Shown here: piece after piece, positions 8,415 to 17,293 of the stretch | Position numbering within the stretch: position 1 is the stretch's first letter | How the letters are laid out: the number at the start of each line of letters is the position of its first letter | NCBI GenBank assembly: GCA_937919015.1 | Contig: CALFPN010000040.1 | Span: 1 to 42,515, forward strand | Length of the DNA stretch: 42,515 nt | DNA from: an uncultured Clostridia bacterium | GTDB taxonomy: Bacteria > Bacillota > Clostridia > Lachnospirales > Anaerotignaceae | Reading direction: 5' to 3' | The notes under the pieces: generated by a model | Seen by the model: only the letters and a program-made list of their open reading frames with translations | What the model was told of the DNA's origin: nothing | The model's database searches: none | Made by a program: the position numbers and the translations under genes

Positions 8415-8443
8415 TTGTATATAAACGGAATTTATGATATAAT
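8415..8443 (+). promoter_or_regulatory. Promoter of def-fmt operon (extended -10)
   Basis: TTGTAT (8415-8420), 17-nt spacer, TGATATAAT with TATAAT at 8438-8443. The TG dinucleotide gives an extended -10. The 5' UTR to the def ATG would be about 80 nt and AT-rich. A second TATAAT at 8508-8513 has no good -35. Confidence 0.65.
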
Positions 8444-8529
8444 TTTATATTGTATTTTAAGATATTTTTAAGAAGAAATTTTGAATTTGTTCATTTTTTG
8501 GAGATAGTATAATACAGGAGGAATAGATT

Positions 8530-8979
8530 ATGGCGATTCGTACCATTCGTATCAGCACAGACGAAGTGCTGAGAAAAAAATGTAAAGTTGTAAAAGAAAT
8601 CACCCCCAACCTGCTGACACTCTTAGATGACATGGCAGATACCATGTATGAAGCAAACGGTGTTGGTCTGGCGGCTCCTCAGGTGGGGATCCTGAAAAGA
8701 GTCGTTGTTATTGATATCGGCGAAGGTCTGGTGGAACTGATTAACCCTGAAATTTTGGAAACAAGCGGTTCTCAGACAGATGACGAAGGCTGCCTGAGTG
8801 TTCCCGGTAAATATGCGCCTGTGGAAAGACCTAACTATGTAAAAGTAAAAGCCATGGACAGAGACGGCAATGCATTCATCATCGAAGGGGAAGAGTTGAT
8901 GGCTCGTGCCCTGTGTCATGAAATTGACCATCTGGACGGCATCCTGTATATCGATAAGGCTCTGCCTGTGGAAGAATAA
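8530..8979 (+). CDS. def: Peptide deformylase
   Basis: Metalloenzyme that removes the formyl group from the N-terminal Met of new proteins. All three motifs are present: GVGLAAPQVG (44-53), EGCLSVPG (86-93, metal ligand Cys88) and HEIDHLDG (130-137, ligands His130 and His134, catalytic Glu131). At 149 residues it is a compact type I form. ATG at 8530 follows AGGAGGAAT. It heads the def-fmt pair, whose products remove and add the formyl group. Confidence 0.97.
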   Translation: MAIRTIRISTDEVLRKKCKVVKEITPNLLTLLDDMADTMYEANGVGLAAPQVGILKRVVVIDIGEGLVELINPEILETSGSQTDDEGCLSVPGKYAPVERPNYVKVKAMDRDGNAFIIEGEELMARALCHEIDHLDGILYIDKALPVEE

Positions 8980-8991
8980 GGAGGAAGCCTG

Positions 8992-9921
8992 ATGAAAGTG
9001 ATTTTTATGGGGACACCCGATTTTGCGGTGTATTCTCTGAAAGCCCTGCTGACAAAGCATGAAGTTGTGGCCGTTGTCACACAGCCCGACAAACCCAAGG
9101 GCAGAGGCAAAAAAATGCAGTTTACTCCCGTAAAGGAACTGGCACTGGAGCATGGCATTGAAGTGTTGCAGCCCATCAAGGTGAGAGAACCGGAAATGAT
9201 CGAAAAACTGCGCAGCTATGATGCAGATCTGATCGCTGTCACAGCCTTTGGGCAGCTGTTGCCAGAAGATATCTTGAACATGCCAAAATACGGCTGCATC
9301 AACGTACATGGTTCTCTGCTGCCTGAATACAGAGGTGCGGCACCTATGCAGCGTGCCATCATCGATGGTAAAAAAGTAACAGGTATTACAACCATGTTTA
9401 TGGCAAAAGGTATGGATACAGGGGATATGCTGCTGAAAAAAGAAGTGGAGATTCTGCCCACAGATAACTTTGAAGACCTGCATGACAAAATGGCTGTAGT
9501 CGGTGCAGAACTGCTGCTGGAAACCATTGATGGCTTGGAAGCAGGTACCATTGAACGCATCCCTCAGGATGATGCAAAAGCAACACATGCACCGATGCTG
9601 TTCAAGGAAACCGGCCATATCGACTGGGCCATGGAAGGACAGCGAATCATCGACCTGATGAGAGGAATGTATCCCGGTCATGGCGCATACGCTGTCTTTG
9701 AAGAAGAGCCCCTGAAAATGTTCTGGGCAGAAAAAGAAGACAAAGACTATCCCGATGCTGCATACGGGGAAATCGTAGAAGTAACAAAAAAAGACTTTGC
9801 GGTAAAATGCGGCGACGGTATCCTGCGCATCAAGGAAGTGCAGGCCCGCGGCGGGAAGAAAATGGCGGCTGATGCATATCTGCGCGGTCATGCCATGGAA
9901 ACGGGCGTCCTGTTAAAATAA
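8992..9921 (+). CDS. fmt: Methionyl-tRNA formyltransferase
   Basis: Transfers a formyl group from 10-formyl-THF to Met-tRNA(fMet) for initiation. The 309-residue protein has an N-terminal Rossmann fold (KVIFMGTPDFAVYSLKALL), the tRNA-binding loop KPKGRGKKMQFTPVK near residues 35-49, and the catalytic segment INVHGSLLPEYRGAAPMQRA near 102-121 with the Asn/His of the active site, followed by GITTMFMAKGMDTGDML that carries the catalytic Asp. The C-terminal OB-like domain ends with QARGGKKMAADAYLRG. Start is 12 bp after def with AGGAGGAAG. Length normal. Confidence 0.97.
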   Translation: MKVIFMGTPDFAVYSLKALLTKHEVVAVVTQPDKPKGRGKKMQFTPVKELALEHGIEVLQPIKVREPEMIEKLRSYDADLIAVTAFGQLLPEDILNMPKYGCINVHGSLLPEYRGAAPMQRAIIDGKKVTGITTMFMAKGMDTGDMLLKKEVEILPTDNFEDLHDKMAVVGAELLLETIDGLEAGTIERIPQDDAKATHAPMLFKETGHIDWAMEGQRIIDLMRGMYPGHGAYAVFEEEPLKMFWAEKEDKDYPDAAYGEIVEVTKKDFAVKCGDGILRIKEVQARGGKKMAADAYLRGHAMETGVLLK

Positions 9922-9937
9922 GATAGGAGGAACCATT

Positions 9938-10648
9938 ATGTATTACGGCTATGGTTATGGATACGGCATGGATCCCTGGTATATTCTGGTGATCATTGCG
10001 TTCATCTTCTCTATGGTGGCACAGACAAAAGTATCCAGCACGTTCAATAAATATTCCAGAGTAAGAAACAGAAGAGGATTTACCGGGGCTCAGGTGGCAG
10101 CCCAGATGCTGCAGAACGCAGGGATTTACGATGTCAGCGTGCAGCGTGTAGCGGGCAATCTGACAGACCATTATGACCCCAGAACAAAAACACTGCGTCT
10201 GTCCCAGAGTGTGTATGACAGCACATCGGTAGCGGCACTGGGCGTTGCGGCCCATGAAACAGGCCATGCCATTCAGCATGATGTGGGCTATGCACCACTG
10301 GGGCTGAGAAGCCTGCTGGTGCCACTGGCGAATTTTGGTTCCAGACTGGCGATTCCACTGATTCTGATTGGTTTCATTTTCAGCGGTGGCGGCAGCACAT
10401 TGGTGACGATCGGCATTCTGTTTTTCTCCCTGTCCGTGGCGTTTACTCTCATTACCCTGCCTGTGGAATTCAATGCATCCCACCGAGCGATTGACCTGCT
10501 GGTAGCGGACGGTTTTCTGGACAGCGATGAGATTGGCGGTGCGAAGAAAGTGCTGAGTGCAGCGGCCATGACCTATGTTGCGGCGGCCTTTGCGGCAGTG
10601 GCACAGTTGCTTCGACTGATTGCCATCTTCGGCAGAAGGGATGACTAA
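9938..10648 (+). CDS. YugP-type membrane zinc metallopeptidase
   Basis: 236-residue integral membrane protein with the zinc-protease motif HETGH at residues 106-110 (AAHETGHAIQHDVGY), so it belongs to the YugP/neutral zinc metallopeptidase 2 family, whose substrates are unknown. One hydrophobic segment lies at about 14-29, two more at about 128-165 (PLILIGFIFSG, then VTIGILFFSLSVAFTLITL) and a further one near 205-230. LPVEFNASHRAI after the third segment is conserved in the family. The first ten residues are a Tyr/Gly run. It is the last gene of the def-fmt transcript, 16 bp after fmt, as in many Clostridia, and is followed by a strong terminator. Confidence 0.88.
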   Translation: MYYGYGYGYGMDPWYILVIIAFIFSMVAQTKVSSTFNKYSRVRNRRGFTGAQVAAQMLQNAGIYDVSVQRVAGNLTDHYDPRTKTLRLSQSVYDSTSVAALGVAAHETGHAIQHDVGYAPLGLRSLLVPLANFGSRLAIPLILIGFIFSGGGSTLVTIGILFFSLSVAFTLITLPVEFNASHRAIDLLVADGFLDSDEIGGAKKVLSAAAMTYVAAAFAAVAQLLRLIAIFGRRDD

Positions 10649-10652
10649 AAAA

Positions 10653-10692
10653 AGAAAAGGCTAACTCTCGAAAGAGGGTTAGCCTTTTGGTG
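10653..10692 (+). terminator. Terminator after the YugP-type protease
   Basis: AAAGGCTAAC...GTTAGCCTTT with a short inner stem CTC-GAAA-GAG, followed by TTGGTGTTTTT. It separates def-fmt-yugP from the rsmB operon. Confidence 0.85.
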
Positions 10693-10747
10693 TTTTTGCA
10701 GATGGCGGAAAAGTGGGGCGTTTTTTGTTGAAAAGAGGGTGAAATCC

Positions 10748-10776
10748 TTGAAGAAATATGCTTTTTGTCTTATAAT
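10748..10776 (+). promoter_or_regulatory. Sigma-A promoter of rsmB-rlmN-stp-prkC-rsgA-rpe-thiN
   Basis: TTGAAG (10748-10753), 17-nt spacer, TATAAT (10771-10776). It lies over an upstream in-frame TTG, which shows that the longer reading frame is not the start of rsmB. Confidence 0.75.
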
Positions 10777-10818
10777 ATTATGTTGAGAAAGAATGACTTA
10801 AACGGAAGGAATGGAAAA

Positions 10819-12162
10819 ATGATCCAGATCAATCCCAGAGAAATCGCGGCGGAAGCCCTCATGGAGATCATGACGGAAGAAGCCTATAATAATATGACTT
10901 TGCGACGGTTGCTCCGACAGAACGGTGCGATGCCCAGACAAGATAGGGCCTTTGTGACGGAAGTGGTCAATGGTACTTTGCGAAACCTGATTTACATCGA
11001 CCATGTGCTGAATACATTTTCCAAAACAAAGACGGAAAAGATGAAGCCATGGCTCTTGGCGGTGATGCGTTCTGCGGTGTATCAGATGTACTTCATGGAT
11101 GTGCCCGATTCTGCGGCCACGAACGAAGCGGTAAAATTAGCGGGAGTAAGAGGCTATGGTTCCCTGAAGGGTTTTGTAAACGGTGTGCTGCGTACGGCGG
11201 CCAAGAAGAAAAATCAGATTCCCATGCCCGAAACAGGGACGGCGGAATATCTTTCCGTGGCCTATTCCCATCCCCTGTGGCTGGTGCGGATGTGGGTGGC
11301 ATATTACGGCTACGAAGATGCGGAAAAAATCTGTATTTTTGATAATGAAGCCCCCGATGTGACCATTCGCGTGAATACATTGAAAACAAACAAGAAAGAA
11401 TTGAAAGAGATGCTGGAAGCGGCAGGGGTGGAGGTAACAGACGGTGGTGTTTCCGAACATGCCCTGCATCTAACAAAGACAGCAGACTTGAGCCGACTGG
11501 AAGCCTTCCAGAAAGGGCTGTTCCATGTGCAGGATGAAAGCTCTCAGCTGGCGGTGAAGATTTTAGACCCCAAAAATGGCGAAAGCATCATGGATATGTG
11601 TGCGGCTCCCGGCGGAAAAAGCTTTACAGCGGCAGAACAGATGGGAAACGAAGGGGAATTGATTTCCTGTGATATTTATGAGCATAAGATTGAGCTGATG
11701 GAAGAGGGGGCGGAACGCCTCGGTATCCGCATGATGACATGTAAAGTAAAAAATGCGGCGGAAAAAGAGGAAGAACATGAATTGTTCGACCGCGTTCTGG
11801 TGGATGCACCTTGCTCCGGTCTGGGGCTGATGCGCAAGAAGCCGGATATCCGCCTGAAAAAAGACGGCAATGAAATCGACAGCCTGACAAACATCCAGAA
11901 AGAAATTCTGGAAAATGCGGCAGGCTATGTAAAACCTGGCGGCGTTCTGGTGTACAGCACCTGTACCCTGTGCCGCAAGGAAAATGAAAAAAATCTGGAA
12001 TGGTTCCTGAAAAACCATCCTGAATTTGAGGCAGAGGACATTACATCTTTCCTGCCAGAAGGATGGAGGGAAGATACGGCGGAACAGGGATATATCACCC
12101 TGCTGCCCCACAAAACAGGAACAGACGGCTTTTTCATTTCCAGAATGAGAAGAAAGGATTAA
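10819..12162 (+). CDS. rsmB: 16S rRNA (cytosine-967-C5) methyltransferase RsmB
   Basis: SAM-dependent enzyme that methylates C967 of 16S rRNA. The 447-residue protein has an N-terminal NusB-like RNA-binding domain (NPREIAAEALMEIM ... QDRAFVTEVVNGTLRNLIYID) and a C-terminal Rossmann methyltransferase. SAM site DMCAAPGGKSF is near residue 258; the two catalytic Cys motifs are VDAPCSGLGLMRKKPD near 330 and YSTCT near 378. I chose ATG 10819, which follows GGAAGGA by 8 nt; an in-frame extension to 10765 would start inside the promoter -10. First gene of a seven-gene operon. Confidence 0.95.
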   Translation: MIQINPREIAAEALMEIMTEEAYNNMTLRRLLRQNGAMPRQDRAFVTEVVNGTLRNLIYIDHVLNTFSKTKTEKMKPWLLAVMRSAVYQMYFMDVPDSAATNEAVKLAGVRGYGSLKGFVNGVLRTAAKKKNQIPMPETGTAEYLSVAYSHPLWLVRMWVAYYGYEDAEKICIFDNEAPDVTIRVNTLKTNKKELKEMLEAAGVEVTDGGVSEHALHLTKTADLSRLEAFQKGLFHVQDESSQLAVKILDPKNGESIMDMCAAPGGKSFTAAEQMGNEGELISCDIYEHKIELMEEGAERLGIRMMTCKVKNAAEKEEEHELFDRVLVDAPCSGLGLMRKKPDIRLKKDGNEIDSLTNIQKEILENAAGYVKPGGVLVYSTCTLCRKENEKNLEWFLKNHPEFEAEDITSFLPEGWREDTAEQGYITLLPHKTGTDGFFISRMRRKD

Positions 12163-12165
12163 GAT

Positions 12166-13215
12166 ATGGCGAAAATTGATATCAAATCCATGAATATAAA
12201 GGAACTGGAAGACCTGCTGAAGGAATTGGGCGAGCCGAAATTCCGTGCAAAGCAGATTTTCGACTGGCTCCATGCCAAACAGGTGGACAGCTTTGAGGAA
12301 ATGACGAACCTTTCCAAAGGTCTTCGGGAAAAGCTGGCGGAAACAGCATCCATCAACGGCGTGGAGATCGTGCGAAAGCTGGTCTCCCAGATCGACGGAA
12401 CGAGAAAATACCTCTTTGCCCTTTCCGATGGTGCCATCATCGAAAGTGTATTGATGAAATATGAGCATGGCAATACGGTCTGCATTTCCACCCAGGTAGG
12501 CTGCCGTATGGGCTGTAAATTCTGCGCATCCACCTTGGACGGCGTAGAAAGAGGTCTGACCGCAGGGGAAATGCTTTCCCAAATCTATGCCATCCAGAAG
12601 GATTGTGGGGAACGCGTTCACGGCACAGTGCTGATGGGCAGCGGAGAGCCGCTGGATAATTACGATAATGTGGTGAAATTCCTGCGTCTCATCAATGACC
12701 CCAAGGGGCAGAACATGGGCCAGAGGCATATCACCCTTTCTACCTGCGGTCTGGTGGATAAGATTTACGATCTGGCAGAGGAAGACCTGCAGATCACACT
12801 GGCGGTTTCCCTTCATGCACCCAATGACGGCATCCGCACGCAGACCATGCCCATCGCAAAGGTCTATAGTATGGATAGACTGCTGCAGGCCTGTAGGGAG
12901 TATGCGGACAAAACAAAACGCCGCATCACCTTCGAATATGCCCTCATCCATGGGGTAAACGACGGGGATGAACATGCGTGGGAACTGGTAAAGAAGCTGC
13001 GGGATATGCTTTGTCATGTAAACCTGATTCCGGTGAATGACGTAAAGGAAAGAAACTATGTGAAAAGTACCGCCGAAAGGGTGAAACGCTTTGCTTCTAT
13101 CCTGAATGAAAACGGCGTGGAAACCACCGTCAGACGCAAACTGGGCAGTGATATTGATGCAGCCTGCGGTCAGCTGAGACGGAGTCATATGAAAGAGCAG
13201 GCAAAAGAAGACTGA
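12166..13215 (+). CDS. rlmN: Radical SAM 23S rRNA (A2503-C2)/tRNA (A37-C2) methyltransferase RlmN
   Basis: Dual-specificity radical-SAM methylase. The 349-residue protein carries the cluster motif CRMGCKFC (Cys113, Cys117, Cys120) in STQVGCRMGCKFCAST, the GTVLMGSGEPLDNYDN motif near residue 155, and the C-terminal catalytic Cys in DIDAACGQL (about Cys334). The N-terminal helical domain KFRAKQIFDWLH is typical and separates RlmN from Cfr by synteny and sequence. Start is 3 bp after rsmB with AGAAAGG inside the end of rsmB. Normal length. Confidence 0.96.
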   Translation: MAKIDIKSMNIKELEDLLKELGEPKFRAKQIFDWLHAKQVDSFEEMTNLSKGLREKLAETASINGVEIVRKLVSQIDGTRKYLFALSDGAIIESVLMKYEHGNTVCISTQVGCRMGCKFCASTLDGVERGLTAGEMLSQIYAIQKDCGERVHGTVLMGSGEPLDNYDNVVKFLRLINDPKGQNMGQRHITLSTCGLVDKIYDLAEEDLQITLAVSLHAPNDGIRTQTMPIAKVYSMDRLLQACREYADKTKRRITFEYALIHGVNDGDEHAWELVKKLRDMLCHVNLIPVNDVKERNYVKSTAERVKRFASILNENGVETTVRRKLGSDIDAACGQLRRSHMKEQAKED

Positions 13216-13248
13216 GAGAAAACAGATTCACCAGGGGAGGTGGACGAT

Positions 13249-13980
13249 TTGAAAGCAGTTGGTATGAGCGATATTGGCAAATGTCGCAAAAATAATGAAG
13301 ATGCATACTACATCTCAGCGGGGGAAGATCCTGCAGAGAATTTATATCTGGTGGCGGATGGTATGGGTGGATGCAATGCCGGTGAGGTGGCATCCAGCAG
13401 TGCCATTGAAGCTTTCCTTGCCCATTTCTGGAAAGAAATGAAGCATGCCACCAGTGATGATATGCTGGATATGATGATAGGGGCCATGGCGGCAGCCAAT
13501 AAAGAGGTCTATACAAAGTCCAATACGGCAAGGGAATTTGCGGAAATGGGGACGACCATTGTGGCGGCAGCCATCCGTGAGGATAAGGTCTATGTGGCCC
13601 ATGTGGGGGACAGCAGAGCTTATCTGTTCCGCAAAAGAGAGATGTTACCCCTGACGACAGATCATTCCTATGTGATGGAACTGGTCAAGATGGGGAATAT
13701 CACCAAGGAGGAAGCGGCGACCCACCCGAAGCGAAATGTCATTACCCGTGCCATCGGTATCCGGGATACGGTGGAAACGGACACGGCCATTCGTTCTTTG
13801 AAAACAGGGGATATTCTGCTCCTTTGTACAGACGGCCTTTGTGGTCTTTTGAAGGATGAAGAAATGGCGAAGATCCTGAATAAACGTACAGATCTGGAAA
13901 GAAAGGCAGAACTGCTGATTGCAGAGGCAAACAAAAAAGGCGGTTTTGACAATATTTCCCTGATTCTGGTTCAGATATAA
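13249..13980 (+). CDS. stp: PP2C-type protein Ser/Thr phosphatase (Stp/PrpC)
   Basis: Metal-dependent phosphatase that reverses phosphorylation by the PASTA kinase encoded next door. 243 residues. PP2C motifs: GKCRKNNEDAY near 12-22, LYLVADGMGGCNAGEVAS near 36-53 (metal Asp), GTTIVAAAI near 102, VAHVGDSRAYL near 118-128, DHSYV, RNVITRAIG and LLCTDGLCGLL near 188-198, DNISLILVQI at the end. Start decision: GGGGAGG at 13234-13240 is 8 nt before TTG 13249, while the in-frame GTG 13240 lies in that ribosome site; a later ATG at 13264 is also possible. TTG start suggests modest translation. It precedes prkC as in Bacillus prpC-prkC. Confidence 0.93.
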   Translation: MKAVGMSDIGKCRKNNEDAYYISAGEDPAENLYLVADGMGGCNAGEVASSSAIEAFLAHFWKEMKHATSDDMLDMMIGAMAAANKEVYTKSNTAREFAEMGTTIVAAAIREDKVYVAHVGDSRAYLFRKREMLPLTTDHSYVMELVKMGNITKEEAATHPKRNVITRAIGIRDTVETDTAIRSLKTGDILLLCTDGLCGLLKDEEMAKILNKRTDLERKAELLIAEANKKGGFDNISLILVQI

Positions 13981-13996
13981 GTAGGAGGTTACACAG

Positions 13997-16387
13997 ATGT
14001 TATTGAATCCGGGTACTGTCCTGAGCGGCAGATACGAAATTTTAGAAAAAATCGGTTCCGGCGGCATGGCTGTGGTATATAGAGGCAAGGACAGAAAGCT
14101 GGATCGTTATGTAACGATCAAGGTTTTGCGTGAAGAATTCATTGGAGATGAAGAATTTATTGAGCGTTTCCGTTCCGAAGCCTGTTCCGTAGCAAGACTG
14201 TCTCATCCCAATATCGTAAGAGCATATGATGTGGGCGAGGATGGCGATATAAACTATATTGTAAATGAATATATCCATGGGGATACGCTGAAAAAGGCCA
14301 TCAAGGAAAAGGCTCCTTTCGATTCCCGTTCTACCATCAACGTTGCGATCCAGATCGCATCCGCATTGAGTCAGGCTCATAAAGCCCATATCGTACATAG
14401 AGATATCAAACCCCAGAACATTCTGGTGGGAACAGACGGTGTGGTAAAGGTAACAGACTTTGGCATTGCCCGCGCAGCTACCGCATCTACCATGACGACA
14501 ACAGCCAATGCGGCAGGTTCTGTCCATTATTTCTCCCCCGAACAGGCGAGAGGCGGCTATGTGGATGAAAAGAGTGATATTTACTCTCTGGGGATCACTA
14601 TGTTTGAAATGATCACAGGGGTTCTGCCCTTTCAAGGGAATAATTCCGTAAGCATCGCACTGATGCATATCAATGATGAATTGCCTGATATCCGTCAGTA
14701 TAATCCGAACTGTACACCTTCTTTAGAGGGCATCATCAAAAAAGCAACTATGAAAAAGGCCGATGAACGATATGCCAATATTGATCTGCTGCTGGCAGAT
14801 CTGATCCGTGCAAGAGCAGATATCACCGGTGCGGGAAAGAAAGAGCAGCCTGTGGAAAAGAAAGAGGAACCGGCGAAAGAAGCTGCTGTAGTTGCTGCAG
14901 CGGCAGCAGGCACAGGCGTGCGTATGTCCAGAAGGGCGGAAGCGGCGGCACAGTTGCGTGCAGCACAGGAAAGGGCGGCGGCAGAAAAAGCAGCTCAGGC
15001 GGCACAGGAAACGCCCCAGACAACGAAGCCTGCTGATCCGAAAGAACTGGAAGCGATCCGCATGGCTAAGAAAGCGGAGCCCGTTGTGGAAGCAAAAGAA
15101 CCGGAATTTCAGGAAATGAAGATCATTCCCAAGCCCATTGAGCTGGGAGAGGAGAAAGCAGAAGAGGAAGAAGGGGATGTATATACACCTCTGGTAGGTT
15201 TTGACAAGTACAGTAAGAAACTTCCTCAGCTTTCCAAAGAGGATGAGTACGAAAGCGAATATATGGCATCCGAAAAAGTGAAGACCAGCAGACGTCCGGA
15301 GAGAGTGCGCAGAAATCCCAGAGCGGAAGCGAATTATGATAACGAACAGGACAGAAAGACAGAGCGCAAGGTGATTCTTGCGGCTGTGATTACGGCTCTG
15401 GTCATCATCGGCATCATTTCTGCTGTGGGCATCAAATTCCTTGGCGGCGGTTTTGACGGCTTTGGCGGTTTTTCCGCGGAAGATGGTGGCATGGAAGCAC
15501 CCCTGTTTATTGGCATACCCTATGAAGATGCGGTGAAGGCTGCAGAAGAAATGGGTATCATTCTGGTGGAAGAAGGGGAAGATTACAGCAGCTTCTATGA
15601 TACAGGCTATATCATTTATCAGTCTGTCAGCGAAGGCACCATGATCAAGGAAGGCACTAAGATCGGCGTAAAGATCAGCCTTGGCCTGACGGAAGAAGAG
15701 ATGCCGAATGTAGAAGGCAAGAAAGAAAAGGATGCACTGGAAGCGATCATCCGTCTGGTAGGCGATGTGGCACAGATCGAATATGTAAATGACCCTGAAG
15801 CAGACCCGATGACAGTCATCAAACAGGAACCTGCAGCAGGGAAAATGATCACAGCAAAGAGCAACATCGTTTTGACCATCAGCAAGGGGGATGAAGACAG
15901 CAGCGTTGTGGTTCCCAGTGTGGTGAATGAAACGCTGGAAGGTGCAAAAAGCTCTCTGGAAGCGGTTGGCCTGAAAGTAGGCAGCGTTTCCGAAGCGGCA
16001 AGTGACCGTGTTGCGGCAGGCAAGGTTATCACACAGACAGTGGCGGCAAATACAGAAGTTTCTCGTGGCAGCGTAGTCAATCTGGTAGTGAGTACAGGTG
16101 CAAGCGCAGGGAATGGTGATTCCTCTGCTCCTTCTGCAGGAAACAGCCAGAGCAATGGGCAGGGCACAAAATACTTTACTATCAATGCCCCTGCAGGTGC
16201 AAATGGTTCTGTTTATGTCAGAGTAGTAAAGAATGATGCAGATGGTGCTTTCCCTGTTGTGGATGAATACCGTGATGTTTCCGAATTCCCTTACAGCGTG
16301 CCTGTAACGGGTCGTGGCAGCGGCACAGTGACCTGCTATCTGGATAATGCGCAGCAGTGGTCCCAGAGTGTGAACTTTGGAGAATAA
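13997..16387 (+). CDS. prkC: Membrane Ser/Thr protein kinase with PASTA repeats (PrkC/Stk1 type)
   Basis: Eukaryotic-like kinase that senses muropeptides or lipid II and phosphorylates cell-wall, translation and germination targets. 796 residues. Kinase domain 10-275: Gly-rich loop EKIGSGGMAVVYRG, catalytic Lys in VTIKVL, HRDIKPQNIL near 134, DFGIARA near 154, SPEQARGG. A charged Ala/Glu-rich juxtamembrane linker follows (about 280-455), then one membrane helix (VILAAVITALVIIGIISAVG, about 457-477) and three PASTA repeats (about 498-560, 565-630, 635-700). After a Ser/Gly/Asn linker comes a further 70-residue beta-rich piece (KYFTINAPAGANGSVYVRVV ... QQWSQSVNFGE) beyond the PASTA array. Fourth in the rsmB operon, behind its phosphatase and before rsgA. 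Confidence 0.95.
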   Translation: MLLNPGTVLSGRYEILEKIGSGGMAVVYRGKDRKLDRYVTIKVLREEFIGDEEFIERFRSEACSVARLSHPNIVRAYDVGEDGDINYIVNEYIHGDTLKKAIKEKAPFDSRSTINVAIQIASALSQAHKAHIVHRDIKPQNILVGTDGVVKVTDFGIARAATASTMTTTANAAGSVHYFSPEQARGGYVDEKSDIYSLGITMFEMITGVLPFQGNNSVSIALMHINDELPDIRQYNPNCTPSLEGIIKKATMKKADERYANIDLLLADLIRARADITGAGKKEQPVEKKEEPAKEAAVVAAAAAGTGVRMSRRAEAAAQLRAAQERAAAEKAAQAAQETPQTTKPADPKELEAIRMAKKAEPVVEAKEPEFQEMKIIPKPIELGEEKAEEEEGDVYTPLVGFDKYSKKLPQLSKEDEYESEYMASEKVKTSRRPERVRRNPRAEANYDNEQDRKTERKVILAAVITALVIIGIISAVGIKFLGGGFDGFGGFSAEDGGMEAPLFIGIPYEDAVKAAEEMGIILVEEGEDYSSFYDTGYIIYQSVSEGTMIKEGTKIGVKISLGLTEEEMPNVEGKKEKDALEAIIRLVGDVAQIEYVNDPEADPMTVIKQEPAAGKMITAKSNIVLTISKGDEDSSVVVPSVVNETLEGAKSSLEAVGLKVGSVSEAASDRVAAGKVITQTVAANTEVSRGSVVNLVVSTGASAGNGDSSAPSAGNSQSNGQGTKYFTINAPAGANGSVYVRVVKNDADGAFPVVDEYRDVSEFPYSVPVTGRGSGTVTCYLDNAQQWSQSVNFGE

Positions 16388-16410
16388 ATTTTTGAGGATA
16401 AGGTGAAAAA

Positions 16411-17292
16411 ATGCTGGAAGGCGTAATTTTAAAAGGGATCGGCGGGTTTTATTATATCGATACGGAAGCAGGCGTTTACGAATGTCGTGCCAGAGGGATT
16501 TTCCGCAAGGAGGGTATTCGCCCTACAGTGGGGGACGCGGTGCGCATTTCTGTTCTGGATGAGGAAAACAAGAAGGGCAGTCTGGATGAGATCCTGCCCA
16601 GAAGAAACGAACTGATCCGCCCCCGTGTAGCAAATGTAGATCAGGCTGTCATTGTATTTGCGGCCAAAAGCCCGAATATGAACCTTGACCTGTTGGACAG
16701 ATTCCTGCTCCTTGCGGAGGAACAGGAATTGGACATCGTCATCGTCATCAATAAAATTGACAAAGATAAGAAGGAAAGATATCTGGAAGCGGCGGAAATA
16801 TATCGCAAGGCTGGTTATCCTGTGATCTGCACCAGCGCAGAAAAGGGTATCGCCATTGAGGCATTGCGTCACGCACTGGAAAATAAGATTTCTGTATTCG
16901 CAGGGCCTTCCGGTGTAGGCAAAAGCAGCCTCATCAATGCGGCTTTTCCTGGTCTGGAACTGGGCACTGGGGAGATCAGCGAAAAGATTCAGCGAGGCAA
17001 GCATACCACACGCCATGCAGAATTGATCCAGATCACAGATAAGAGTTATATTGTGGATTCTCCCGGGTTTACCTCTTTGTTTTTGACCCATATCCCTTCG
17101 GAAAAACTGCAGTACTATTTCCGTGAATTTGAAGATTTTAACCATAAGTGTTATTACAACGGCTGTATCCATATCAACGAGCCCGACTGTGCTGTGAAAG
17201 AACAGATCGGTCAGGCTGTGGATCAGATGAGATATGACAGATATGTAACGATTTATAACGAACTGAAGGAAGAAGAAGAGAGGAGATATTAA
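16411..17292 (+). CDS. rsgA: Ribosome small subunit-dependent GTPase RsgA
   Basis: Circularly permuted GTPase that checks late 30S subunit maturation. Motif order G4-G1-G3 is visible: VINKIDKDKK near residue 113, GPSGVGKSSLINA near 165, and DSPGF near 215. An N-terminal OB fold (LEGVILKGIGGFYYI) precedes, and the C-terminal zinc finger CYYNGCIHINEPDCAVK supplies Cys/Cys/His/Cys ligands. 293 residues, normal. ATG follows AAGGTG. In Firmicutes RsgA (CpgA) is a known PrkC substrate, which fits its place next to prkC. Confidence 0.96.
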   Translation: MLEGVILKGIGGFYYIDTEAGVYECRARGIFRKEGIRPTVGDAVRISVLDEENKKGSLDEILPRRNELIRPRVANVDQAVIVFAAKSPNMNLDLLDRFLLLAEEQELDIVIVINKIDKDKKERYLEAAEIYRKAGYPVICTSAEKGIAIEALRHALENKISVFAGPSGVGKSSLINAAFPGLELGTGEISEKIQRGKHTTRHAELIQITDKSYIVDSPGFTSLFLTHIPSEKLQYYFREFEDFNHKCYYNGCIHINEPDCAVKEQIGQAVDQMRYDRYVTIYNELKEEEERRY

Positions 17293-17293
17293 C

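Noticed and set aside
10765..10818. Upstream TTG start for rsmB
   Set aside because: It lies on the promoter -10 and has no ribosome site; ATG 10819 has GGAAGGA at 8 nt.
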